47,391 bases of DNA from JAABRU01 sp964505535 (GTDB lineage Bacteria > Desulfobacterota > Desulfobacteria > Desulfobacterales > Desulfococcaceae): the NCBI GenBank assembly GCA_964505535.1, contig CAZDIU010000007.1:1-47391 (forward strand), in the 5' to 3' direction. The notes below the pieces were generated by a model. It made no database searches and had not been told where the DNA came from. It worked only from the letters and a program-made list of their open reading frames with translations. Shown one piece after another: positions 1-6,844 of the stretch. Made by a program: the position numbers and the translations under genes. Every line of letters begins with the position of its first letter. Within the stretch, counting starts at the first letter, position 1.

Positions 1-551
1 AAGGTCAGTGCGTCTGCGCCTGCATCCGCAAACCGCCGTGCCAGGTCCACAGCAGGTTTGGGATCATCCTGCCATCCGGTGCGGAATTTCACAAACAAAG
101 GGAAATTTACGGCTTTGCGCACAGCAGAAACAATCCGCACAGCCAGATCCGGGGTTTTCAGCAGCGCGGCGCCGCAGTTGTCTTTGCACACGGCCTTGAC
201 GGAACATCCGAAATTGATGTCTACGCCGAAAAAACCGGCTGATTCCACCCGCCGCGCTGCCTCGGCCAGAATGTCCGGTTCATCCCCGAAAAGCTGGCAG
301 ACCAGAAAAGGCAGTTCCTCCTGACGCCAGACAAATCCGGTGTTCATCTTATTTCCGCTGGCCACAGATCGGGAGCCTGCCATTTCGGAAAACAGAAGTC
401 CGTATCCGCCAAATCCAGCGACAATCTCCCGGAAGGCAAGATTGCCCAGTTTGGACATGGGGGCAAGCACCAGCCGGTTTTTTATGCTTTTATTTCCAAT
501 GGCAAGGGGCCGGTTGAGCAAAGTTGCCAGATTTTCTGATTCATTCTGCAC
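1..551 (-). CDS. tRNA-dihydrouridine synthase, N-terminal part (cut by window edge)
   Basis: The minus strand encodes the first ~183 residues of a Dus-family flavoenzyme, which reduces uridine to dihydrouridine in the tRNA D-loop. Seen: the FMN-barrel opening NRLVLAPMSKLGNLAFR, then LLFSEM, QLFGDEP, a GVDINFGCSVK segment (usual DINMGCP-like position) and FVKFRTGW. The frame is open to base 1, so the C-terminal half and tRNA-binding helical domain lie outside. No ATG fits the N-terminus. GTG at 551 (AAGGAG about 14 nt upstream) or GTG at 578 are the candidates, so the start is uncertain. The GCSVKAV..DNCGAALL stretch matches the family region holding the catalytic Cys. The family assignment is firm; which Dus subtype is not resolved. 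Confidence 0.85.
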   Translation of the reverse strand, partial: MQNESENLATLLNRPLAIGNKSIKNRLVLAPMSKLGNLAFREIVAGFGGYGLLFSEMAGSRSVASGNKMNTGFVWRQEELPFLVCQLFGDEPDILAEAARRVESAGFFGVDINFGCSVKAVCKDNCGAALLKTPDLAVRIVSAVRKAVNFPLFVKFRTGWQDDPKPAVDLARRFADAGADALT

Positions 552-659
552 AGACAGGGCAGCATCTCCTTTTTGCACCAATTTTCATGATGTGAGAATT
601 TTTATAATAACGGACAGTTATCTGCACCGGTCACAGTTCAGACAAGCCCGCTCTGATTA

Positions 660-1100
660 TCACTTGAAATCAATAAAATCATCCAGTATAAGCATTTCCA
701 TTTCATCTATATTTTTCAGATTTCTGTCATTTGTCAAAAATTTGTCCGCACCGGAGTGTATGCCTGTGGCAATTTGCAGAGCATCCGGTGATTTTATTGA
801 ATATTTTGCTCTGAGTTTTGCAGCAGTTTCAGATATTCCATCCGTAACAGACACCGTGGTGACCCCTTCGGAAAACAGGAGTATTTCACGGTACTTTTCG
901 GCCAGAGGTTCATTGTTCATCCGGAAGGGATGAACCAGAACTTCCAATAAGGTGACAGTTGATGTCAGTGCCTCAATATTGCCTGCATCAATTGCGGCAA
1001 AAACCGGTTTCACGATATGCAGATATACAGGATTTTCCTCAATAAAATAGATAAACGGGGCGGTATCAATGCATACTGTGCATTCGTTTAACTGATCCAT
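660..1100 (-). CDS. PIN-domain ribonuclease toxin (VapC-like)
   Basis: 146-residue PIN domain. The four acidic residues expected for the Mg2+-dependent RNase site are visible: D12 (CIDTAPF), E53 (LLEVLVHP), D106 (SPDALQIATG) and D125 (LTNDRNL). The start is ATG at 1100, whose A is also the last base of the upstream TGA (TGATG), so translation is coupled to the antitoxin gene. Known for the family: VapC toxins cleave tRNA or rRNA when freed from antitoxin; the substrate here cannot be told. The pair sits beside the DGR template repeat and probably belongs to the same accessory region. Confidence 0.85.
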   Translation of the reverse strand: MDQLNECTVCIDTAPFIYFIEENPVYLHIVKPVFAAIDAGNIEALTSTVTLLEVLVHPFRMNNEPLAEKYREILLFSEGVTTVSVTDGISETAAKLRAKYSIKSPDALQIATGIHSGADKFLTNDRNLKNIDEMEMLILDDFIDFK

Positions 1101-1342
1101 CAGTCCCAAGATTCCCGCTCCTTTCTCACAAATTCCTGTGCATCAATCCCTTTCCAAATCTCCGCTCCCAGACCCTGCAGTTCCATAATACTGTGCTTTG
1201 CCTTTTTTTTCTGAATATTTTTTTTATATTCAGAAAAAAGGATTTCAATAAGATGCAGTTGCTCATCCGGTGAAAGCATTCTGACCTGAGAGGCAATATG
1301 CTCCAGAGGAATCCGCGCTGATTCGCTTTTCATGGTTTGCAT
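1100..1342 (-). CDS. Antitoxin of the PIN toxin (VapB/DUF2281-like)
   Basis: 80-residue protein directly upstream of and coupled to the PIN toxin. The C-terminus KHSIMELQGLGAEIWKG followed by FVRKERESWD is the toxin-wrapping tail common in VapB/DUF2281-type antitoxins. The N-terminal half is helical and gives no clear DNA-binding fold. ATG at 1342 is preferred because AGGGG lies 8 nt upstream; an in-frame start at 1402 has weaker support. A Lys-rich run (about residues 41-49) sits in the middle. The role is inferred from gene order and the tail. Confidence 0.75.
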   Translation of the reverse strand: MQTMKSESARIPLEHIASQVRMLSPDEQLHLIEILFSEYKKNIQKKKAKHSIMELQGLGAEIWKGIDAQEFVRKERESWD

Positions 1343-1668
1343 GGCTGTTTCCCCTTTCCTTTTGTCAGGATTGCAACAAATTTTCTGCGCTGTCTGAACC
1401 ATACTTCGGCAGGCTCAGTAACCATGATTCACAGGATGAAAGGATTTTCACGATGATTCAATCCTGTCAATCCCGGTTCAGACAATGGCGGACAGCGCTC
1501 CGTTTTTGCCGCATTGCCTGGTGTTTTGGCTTTGCGGCAGGACCTTCACCGGAAGCATCCGCTTCCGGTTACCGGCCCTGCCGCAATTCCCTCTTTTTGC
1601 CCTGCACAGGCCATCCTGCAGGGGCAGGATTCTGTCCGTGGTCAGCAGACCTGTCAAGGCATGTTGAG
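1343..1668. other. Non-coding gap between the TA pair and the DGR template repeat
   Basis: No supported gene. Bases around 1425-1490 (CAGGATGAAAGGATT, TTCAATCCTGTCAATCCCGG, TTCAGACAATG) belong to a degenerate dispersed repeat also seen near 6540-6730. The plus-strand frame crossing 1453-1866 runs antisense through the template repeat and is not a gene. Confidence 0.5.
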
Positions 1669-1797
1669 CTGAAGGCGAAACGAGCCGGAACCCGCTGTTC
1701 CTGTTCCTGTTGCCGGGCGAGTTCCTGTTGCGGTACGCCGACCGGCAGTTCCCCGCATTGTTGTTCCAGCTCCCGCCCCGAAGAACCCGTTTCGGGC
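1669..1797 (-). repeat. DGR template repeat (TR)
   Basis: 129-bp ungapped match to the VR at 3491-3619 (constant offset 1822). Seen: 14 mismatches, each at a position that is adenine on the TR coding (minus) strand: plus-strand T at 1696, 1698, 1699, 1704, 1705, 1710, 1711, 1723, 1728, 1764, 1771, 1790, 1791 and 1792. 14 of 28 TR adenines differ and none of the 101 other bases do. In the VR frame the TR encodes RGGSWNNN and RNRNSPGNRNRNSGF, rich in AAC codons as in known DGRs. The low-coordinate 27 bp are invariant, as expected for the IMH* end. Five further A's (1798-1802) also differ, but they may lie outside the repeat. The TR begins right after the RT stop codon. Confidence 0.97.
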
Positions 1798-1801
1798 TTT
1801 T

Positions 1802-2806
1802 TCAGGACAGAACCCCAAATCTGTGTATCACATTCCCGCGAAAACCGGAAGAATCTGCTGTTCTGACAAATCCGACCAGAGGCTCCATATGATGTGCCAG
1901 TTCTTTTTCACTCCGGTGTCCATAAACAAATTTTTTTTCATATTCCCTGAATTTTTTTATAAACCGCCGTCTGCTTGTCGGAGAAAGACGTATCAGATTC
2001 GGAAAGACCCTGAATCCCAGAAACGGAATTCCCCTGCTGCACCGGTTCAACTGAATATTGTCTTTCAACTGCAGTGCAAGACGCTGACAGAGAAACTGTC
2101 TGATATGATCGAGTTCTGTTTTCAGAAACGGCTTTTCTTTTCCGAACACGATAAAATCGTCCATATAACGGACATATCCGGCGATCCTGCGCTCTTCTTT
2201 CACCCAGTGATCAAACAGCCCCAGATAAAAATTGGCCGAATGCTGGGAAATCAGATTGCCGACAGGAATGCCTTTGCCCGGCTGTGTATGGTAAGTTTCA
2301 AAAATCTGACGAAAAAGTTCAAGCAGTTCTTTGTCTTTGAACCGCCGGGAAAGCAGCGACATCAGAATACCGTGATCCACCGAATCAAAATATTTCCGGA
2401 TATCCAGCTTCAGATACCAGCCGTATTTCCGGGCATATTCCTGTGCTCTTGCCAGAGCCTTGAGCGTCCCTTTGTTTTTCCTGCATGCGTAAGAATCATA
2501 AACTGAGTAAGATTCCAATGCAGGTTCGCAGATGTTCATAATGGCATGGTGCAGAACCCGTTCAGGAAAAGAGGCCGCACAGATTTGCCTGAGCTTGGGA
2601 TCATAAACCTGAAAAAAACGGTAATGGCCGATATCCGGTTCATGGCTGAGCAGTTGATCCCGAAGTTTTCCGATATTGGCGTCAAAATTCCTGCAGAACA
2701 CGATAACCCCGGCACGATCCCGCTTGCCTCTGGCCGCTTTTGCAAATGCGATCCGAAGATTTTCATGCGTTGCTATCTGATGATACAGACTGCTTTTCCG
2801 TTTCAT
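1802..2806 (-). CDS. DGR reverse transcriptase
   Basis: 334-residue reverse transcriptase that copies TR RNA with adenine misincorporation, in a complex with the accessory protein. Seen: motif A LKLDIRKYFDSVD (Asp at 135), the DGR-diagnostic GIPVGNLISQHSANFYL at about 179-195 (DGR RTs carry xGNxxSQ here, unlike group II intron or retron RTs), and YMDD at 214-217. LGFRVFP follows as the primer-grip region. Length fits DGR RTs (300-400 aa); there is no maturase or HNH domain, so it is not a group II intron. The start overlaps the HRDC gene by 44 nt and has no clear ribosome site, suggesting coupling. The stop (1802-1804) abuts the TR. Confidence 0.95.
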   Translation of the reverse strand: MKRKSSLYHQIATHENLRIAFAKAARGKRDRAGVIVFCRNFDANIGKLRDQLLSHEPDIGHYRFFQVYDPKLRQICAASFPERVLHHAIMNICEPALESYSVYDSYACRKNKGTLKALARAQEYARKYGWYLKLDIRKYFDSVDHGILMSLLSRRFKDKELLELFRQIFETYHTQPGKGIPVGNLISQHSANFYLGLFDHWVKEERRIAGYVRYMDDFIVFGKEKPFLKTELDHIRQFLCQRLALQLKDNIQLNRCSRGIPFLGFRVFPNLIRLSPTSRRRFIKKFREYEKKFVYGHRSEKELAHHMEPLVGFVRTADSSGFRGNVIHRFGVLS

Positions 2807-3284
2807 TTTGAGAACCTGCAGTTTCTGAACTTTCTGACACGATTTTGATTACCGCATCGCCGTATTTCTTCACTCTGGCATCGCCGATGCCTTCGACTTC
2901 TTTCAGAGCATCCTTTGTGACGATTCTCTTTTCAGCAATTTTTGCCAACTGTTCGTTGGTGAAAATGGTGTAAACCGGTATTTCTTCCTGAGCAGCGGCA
3001 GTTTTGCGCCAGTCCCTGAGCTTTACAAAAACAGCAAAATCTTCGGGGGACAAAACCTCTTTGTAATCCACCTTTTTTTTGCCGGATGCAGAGATTTCTC
3101 CGCTGTCCTCTTTTGCGCCTTTCATATATTCCACTGCCATTGTCCAGAAAGAACGCTCTCCATGCTGGATAAATTCCCGGTGAATGGTGATGACCCGGAC
3201 AGAGTTTAAAAAGCGGTTGAGTTCCGCTTCAGATTCTTCGGCATTTGCTGCCGGAATGATGAAAAATTTGTATTGCAATGCCAT
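2763..3284 (-). CDS. HRDC-domain DGR accessory protein
   Basis: 173 residues. The N-terminal ~60 residues (MALQYKFFIIPAAN, EESEAELNRFLNSVRVI) form a small alpha/beta segment. A central HRDC domain (~80-150) is recognised by LRDWRKTAAAQEEIPVYTIF, LAKIAEKRIVTKDAL and VEGIGDARVKKYGDAVI. A Ser/Glu-rich tail follows. HRDC domains bind nucleic acid in RecQ and RNase D. In a subset of DGRs an HRDC protein occupies the place of Avd, the tetrameric RT partner; no Avd-like helical protein is seen here. AGGAGG sits 5 nt before the ATG. Position between the target gene and RT, overlapping RT, argues for a role in retrohoming. Confidence 0.85.
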   Translation of the reverse strand: MALQYKFFIIPAANAEESEAELNRFLNSVRVITIHREFIQHGERSFWTMAVEYMKGAKEDSGEISASGKKKVDYKEVLSPEDFAVFVKLRDWRKTAAAQEEIPVYTIFTNEQLAKIAEKRIVTKDALKEVEGIGDARVKKYGDAVIKIVSESSETAGSQNETEKQSVSSDSNA

Positions 3285-3388
3285 AGTTCCTCCTGTTTGA
3301 AATTACATTTATTTAATGAATATCATTCATTTTCAATCATTTTTTGCCGCGCGCGCGCTTACGCGCACGTTTTTAAAAAAAACATGCC

Positions 3389-3467
3389 GGGGAAGGCACT
3401 GCCGCCTGCGCCGACTCCATTCCGCTACCGCTCCATTCCGTTCGGCGCAGTCTGGCTGTGCCTTCCC
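3389..3467 (-). terminator. Two-tier stem-loop just past the VR / target gene stop
   Basis: Outer stem 3390-3399 pairs with 3458-3467 (10 bp). Inner stem 3406-3414 pairs with 3442-3450 (9 bp). The loop holds a direct repeat of CTCCATTCCG (3415-3424 and 3431-3440). On the minus strand it is followed by GGCATG and eight T's, so it could terminate the target transcript. A hairpin or cruciform just beyond the VR is also a known DGR feature that improves homing. Both roles are possible. Confidence 0.6.
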
Positions 3468-3470
3468 TTG

Positions 3471-6400
3471 TTACCTGCCTGCCTGCTGACCTGAAGGCGA
3501 AACGAGCCGGAACCCGCAGGACCTGAGCCTGAAGCCGGGCGAGTACCTGATGCGGTACGCCGACCGGCAGTTCCCCGCATTGTTGATCCAGCCCCCGCCC
3601 CGAAGAACCCGAGACGGGCCACGCGGGACATCAATCCATGCACGGCCATCAGCAGGTGCAGCATCATAGTTGTCATGCCAGTCATCTGCACACCATTCCC
3701 ACACATTCCCGGCCATATCAAAACAGCCAAAAGGACTTTTCCCCTTTGGAAAACATCCGACCGGGCTTGTTGTGTTTATTCCGGTGTCACCATAATTCAT
3801 TCTGTCCGGATCAGGATCGTCTCCCCAGGGATAGATCCGTCTGTCGGTTCCTCTCGCAGCCTTTTCCCACTGCGCTTCTGTGGGCAGTTGTATCTGCCAC
3901 TTGAAACCCCGTTCTCCCAGTTTTTCCGTAAGCCATTCACAGTATTTCACCGCATCATGCCATGAGACATTCACAACCGGATGGCTGTCATGTTCATTGT
4001 CTTCTTCCCATTCCCCTTCCGGTGTGTATCCGCTGTCCTGAACAAAAGCCCGGAACTGTGCCACAGTCACAGGATAACGGCCCATATGATATTCGGATAA
4101 TGTCACTCTGTGCTGCGGAAATTCATCATCAGAAGCATATTCATCCCGCTTTTTGTCACTTCCCATCCAAAATTCCCCGGCTTCAATTTTTACAAATCCC
4201 AAATCATCATCTTTTGGCAGATAAAACAGTTCCGGATTGAAGCGGGGATCGCCGATACGGGAAAGTGTATTGCCTGCCAGAACTCTTTCCACCGGGGGCA
4301 GCAGATTTTCTTCCATTATTTTCAGCAGCCAACCTTTCACACGTTCCAGTTTCTGCAAATCAGGTTCGCTGATTTCATCCCATAATACGGATGTTTCCAG
4401 CAAAACCTGACCTGCAATATGCGCTCCCCATATATCCGCTGTTCCGGCTTTGGGATCATCCGGTTCCCGGTGGCAAAGATTTTCCGCAAGCCCCCAGACG
4501 GCAAAAGAACTTCCGGCTGCGGCTTTTGCTCCGGCAAGCAGACAGACCTCACGCCAGCGGTCCGGTTCCGCCCGGCAAAGTTCGGAAATTTTTTTGGGAT
4601 AACCTGCTTTTGTCAGATGGCAGGCAGCCAGATATTCCTGAAATGTGCGGTGCGGAAAGCTGTAAACCCCCACTCCTCTTGGAACAATAAGCCCGGCTCT
4701 GTGGTTGAGATAGGCAATCAACTGCCGGGGTCTGACTTCCGGATTGTCGGTCAGACTCATCAGGCCGTTTACTAAATCCGATTCCGCAATATCGGCTGTT
4801 CCGCTCAGTTCTTTCTGTCCGGAATGGGCATTGAATCCCAGTTCATTGAGCATCCGGCGCATTTTTGCCCGGTCAATTTTCAGCCATTCCATCAGACTCG
4901 GCTGCATAATCAGACACCTGCCGTCAGCTTCTCTTACGGCTTTGGGACTTTCCCAGCGATCCAGCAGCAAATCCACAGCATCGGCATACAGTTCTTCCCG
5001 TTTTTCCGGAAGGCTGCCGCCCCGCCATGCGTGAAGGCTTGCCATCAGTGTAAGCAAGATCGGACGCTGCGCCAGTTCTCTGAGATTTTTGCTGTTAAAC
5101 ACAGCCCGTTTGAGAAGTTCCGCCCTGCCCTGACTGTCTTCCCTGTTGCTTCTCCGAACTTCAGCAATATGCGAATACCAGCGGTCAGCAAAACGGCGTA
5201 TCTGTCCGTCACTGAAGCGCGCAAGAACATATTCTTCAAGTCCTGAAATCCGCCAGTCCTGTTTCTGATAGGCATAGGTGCGGCTGGTGACCAGAACACG
5301 GCATTTGTGAAAGGTTTTGATAAAGCTTTCCGCCACCTGTTTGATCTGAACCCGTCTGCTGTCCGCCTCCGGGACTTCATCCAGACCGTCAAGCATCACA
5401 AGTCCGCCCTTTTCCTGCAGTTCCTCATACAAAGGCGCGGCAAAATCCTTTAACGCGGCATGTTCCAGTTCTTTTTCAATGAAATGCCAGAGATCATCAG
5501 CAGTTGCATCCTGTCCGGCCTGGGGCAGTCCTCTTGCGGCAAAATCCCTTAAAATCACCCGAACAGGCAGTAAAAAACCGTGTTCCCAGGGCTGGCGTTC
5601 CTCTTCGTCATTGCCTTCATCATCCGGCAGAGGAGCAGTCAGAAGTGCAAGATTTATATCCCCGCGTTTCAGTCCCTCTCCGGTCATGCACATGGAAAGA
5701 AAATTGACAAAGGTGCTTTTCCCGCTGCCCGGATCCCCCAGCAGAACCACTCTCCGGTGCCGGTTCAGAACTTCCAAAGCGGAAAGAACCACTCCCCGGT
5801 GCCGGTTCAGAACTTCCAAAGCGGAAATGCGTTTCCTCTCAGCCTCCCCGCGTGAACTCATGTGATCCGGATTTTCCTGATCTTCTGAACGCTGTGTCAG
5901 AAGTGCGGTATAAACCGAGCTTAAATTCAGGCAGGCTTTGTCTGTTTTGTCCATATTGCAGGAAAGGGCTTTGGGATCAATGCCCTGCAGCGGAAGTATG
6001 CCGGTTTCCTCCAAAACACGGTTTAAGTACGCGGTGCGGAGTGCCTCTGTTTTTCGGCTTTCCTCTTTTCCAAAATGCTGTATGACTGTGCCGATGTTCT
6101 TTGCAATGGTTGTTCCCTGAACCTTTTCTCCCTGAACATGCGTCTCACTGCCGTAATGAATCCCGCCTTCCACATGGGGATTATCACCGTATACGCCTAC
6201 CTGAGAGTTTTTTATTATGCCTGCTTTCCCCCGGCCTTTTGCATAAACCGCATTCCCCCCGCTGTTTATTTCTGTTTTCTGCTGATGGTTTTCAACAATC
6301 GGCTTCAATGATTCAGAATTCTGCCGACTGTTTTCCGCATCCGGCTTCGCGGATTCAGCAGAGAGCTTCTGTTTTCTTTTATCTGCGCTTATTTTAAAAA

Positions 6401-6476
6401 GCCATCCGAGTGCGGCAATGCCTGCACCTGAAAACAGCCATTCCCATGCCTGGGTCTGCATTATCCATTCAAACAT
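3471..6476 (-). CDS. NACHT (STAND) NTPase with C-terminal FGE-sulfatase/C-type-lectin domain; DGR target protein
   Basis: About 1001 residues (positions below count from ATG 6485; ATG 6476, three codons in, is preferred because AAGGA lies 8 nt upstream). Order: one N-terminal membrane segment (~10-32); a Gly/His-rich linker (~75-135) with GGIHYGSETHVQG; NACHT NTPase with Walker A GDPGSGKST (~249), Walker B VMLDGLDEVPE (~363) and CRVLVTSRTYAY; helical and winged regions ending YSFPHRTFQEYLAACHL; then an FGE-sulfatase fold (~763-998) with FWMGSDKK, MGRYPVTVAQFRAF, LPTEAQWEKAARG and MAGNVWEWCADDW. The last ~45 residues are the DGR variable region. Known: STAND proteins oligomerise after ligand sensing, and DGRs diversify lectin-fold binding faces. 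Inferred: a membrane-associated sensor with an evolvable ligand site. The effector domain is unclear. A 42-bp tandem duplication precedes Walker A. Confidence 0.93.
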   Translation of the reverse strand: MFEWIMQTQAWEWLFSGAGIAALGWLFKISADKRKQKLSAESAKPDAENSRQNSESLKPIVENHQQKTEINSGGNAVYAKGRGKAGIIKNSQVGVYGDNPHVEGGIHYGSETHVQGEKVQGTTIAKNIGTVIQHFGKEESRKTEALRTAYLNRVLEETGILPLQGIDPKALSCNMDKTDKACLNLSSVYTALLTQRSEDQENPDHMSSRGEAERKRISALEVLNRHRGVVLSALEVLNRHRRVVLLGDPGSGKSTFVNFLSMCMTGEGLKRGDINLALLTAPLPDDEGNDEEERQPWEHGFLLPVRVILRDFAARGLPQAGQDATADDLWHFIEKELEHAALKDFAAPLYEELQEKGGLVMLDGLDEVPEADSRRVQIKQVAESFIKTFHKCRVLVTSRTYAYQKQDWRISGLEEYVLARFSDGQIRRFADRWYSHIAEVRRSNREDSQGRAELLKRAVFNSKNLRELAQRPILLTLMASLHAWRGGSLPEKREELYADAVDLLLDRWESPKAVREADGRCLIMQPSLMEWLKIDRAKMRRMLNELGFNAHSGQKELSGTADIAESDLVNGLMSLTDNPEVRPRQLIAYLNHRAGLIVPRGVGVYSFPHRTFQEYLAACHLTKAGYPKKISELCRAEPDRWREVCLLAGAKAAAGSSFAVWGLAENLCHREPDDPKAGTADIWGAHIAGQVLLETSVLWDEISEPDLQKLERVKGWLLKIMEENLLPPVERVLAGNTLSRIGDPRFNPELFYLPKDDDLGFVKIEAGEFWMGSDKKRDEYASDDEFPQHRVTLSEYHMGRYPVTVAQFRAFVQDSGYTPEGEWEEDNEHDSHPVVNVSWHDAVKYCEWLTEKLGERGFKWQIQLPTEAQWEKAARGTDRRIYPWGDDPDPDRMNYGDTGINTTSPVGCFPKGKSPFGCFDMAGNVWEWCADDWHDNYDAAPADGRAWIDVPRGPSRVLRGGGWINNAGNCRSAYRIRYSPGFRLRSCGFRLVSPSGQQAGR
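3491..3619 (-). repeat. DGR variable repeat (VR) in the target gene
   Basis: 129-bp copy of the TR inside the 3' end of the NACHT-FGE gene. In frame it encodes RVLRGGGWINN, then NCRSAYRIRYSPGFRLRSCG and FRLVSPS. Against the TR-encoded sequence this gives S to G, N to I (twice), N to Y, N to F, N to L, N to S and S to C, all first- or second-base changes of AAC or AGC codons. A K to S change just upstream comes from AAA to TCT. The terminal 27 bp (3491-3517), the putative IMH, is identical to the TR. The VR lies in the part of the lectin fold that forms the ligand-binding face in known DGR proteins. Confidence 0.97.
5745..5828 (-). repeat. 42-bp in-frame tandem duplication before the Walker A motif
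   Basis: Two near-identical 42-bp units (5745-5786 and 5787-5828) encode consecutive SALEVLNRHRGVVL and SALEVLNRHRRVVL just ahead of LGDPGSGKST. Most NACHT proteins have a single such strand-helix before Walker A. The near identity suggests a recent slippage event. Confidence 0.9.
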
Positions 6477-6844
6477 GTAAGCCATCCTTTACAGTAAAAA
6501 CCGCCGCGACTTTCGATCCGCATCAGCCTGCTGAAATCATTGGAATCACAGTTCAGACAATGGCTTTCTGGCTGAACTGTGATCCATGTGATTTGTATGA
6601 TTGCCGTGATTTTCCCATCATGTTTATCACAGAAATCACAACAATCACAGTTCAGACAATTATTGTATTTTTATGATGATCCAATCCTGTAAATCCCTTA
6701 ATCCTGTGAATCCGGGTTCAGACAATTTTGCGATCGGGCAACAATGATGAATCTATAAAAAATCGGAAATCCGTCACTCCGGCGAAAGCCGGAGTCTCAG
6801 ATCATCATAAAGTTTTATCTGTGAAATCCGTGCCCATCCGCGGT
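6477..6844. other. Repeat-filled intergenic region upstream of the DGR operon
   Basis: No gene. It holds several copies of a degenerate motif ending TTCAGACAAT (about 6551, 6651, 6716), a hairpin CACAGTTCAGACA / TGGCTGAACTGTG (6548-6583) and a palindrome at 6773-6796. The DGR promoter should lie here, but I cannot point to one. Confidence 0.5.
6773..6796. repeat. Short palindromic repeat (CCGGCGAAAGCCGG type), copy 1
   Basis: GTCACTCCGGCGAAAGCCGG followed by AGTC forms a perfect short hairpin. Related copies are at 11869-11892, 21792-21816 and 33089-33113. This is a REP-like element common in proteobacterial intergenic DNA. Confidence 0.8.

Noticed and set aside
1798..1802. Extending the TR by five more adenines
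   Set aside because: All five differ from the VR-side bases, which is expected by chance outside the repeat; the conservative boundary at 1797 was used.
1453..1866. Plus-strand frame through the template repeat
   Set aside because: Cys/Ser-rich antisense reading of the TR; explained fully by the DGR.
1802..2806. Group II intron or retron as explanation for the reverse transcriptase
   Set aside because: No maturase/HNH region or intron ribozyme features; the GNLISQ motif and the TR/VR pair identify a DGR.
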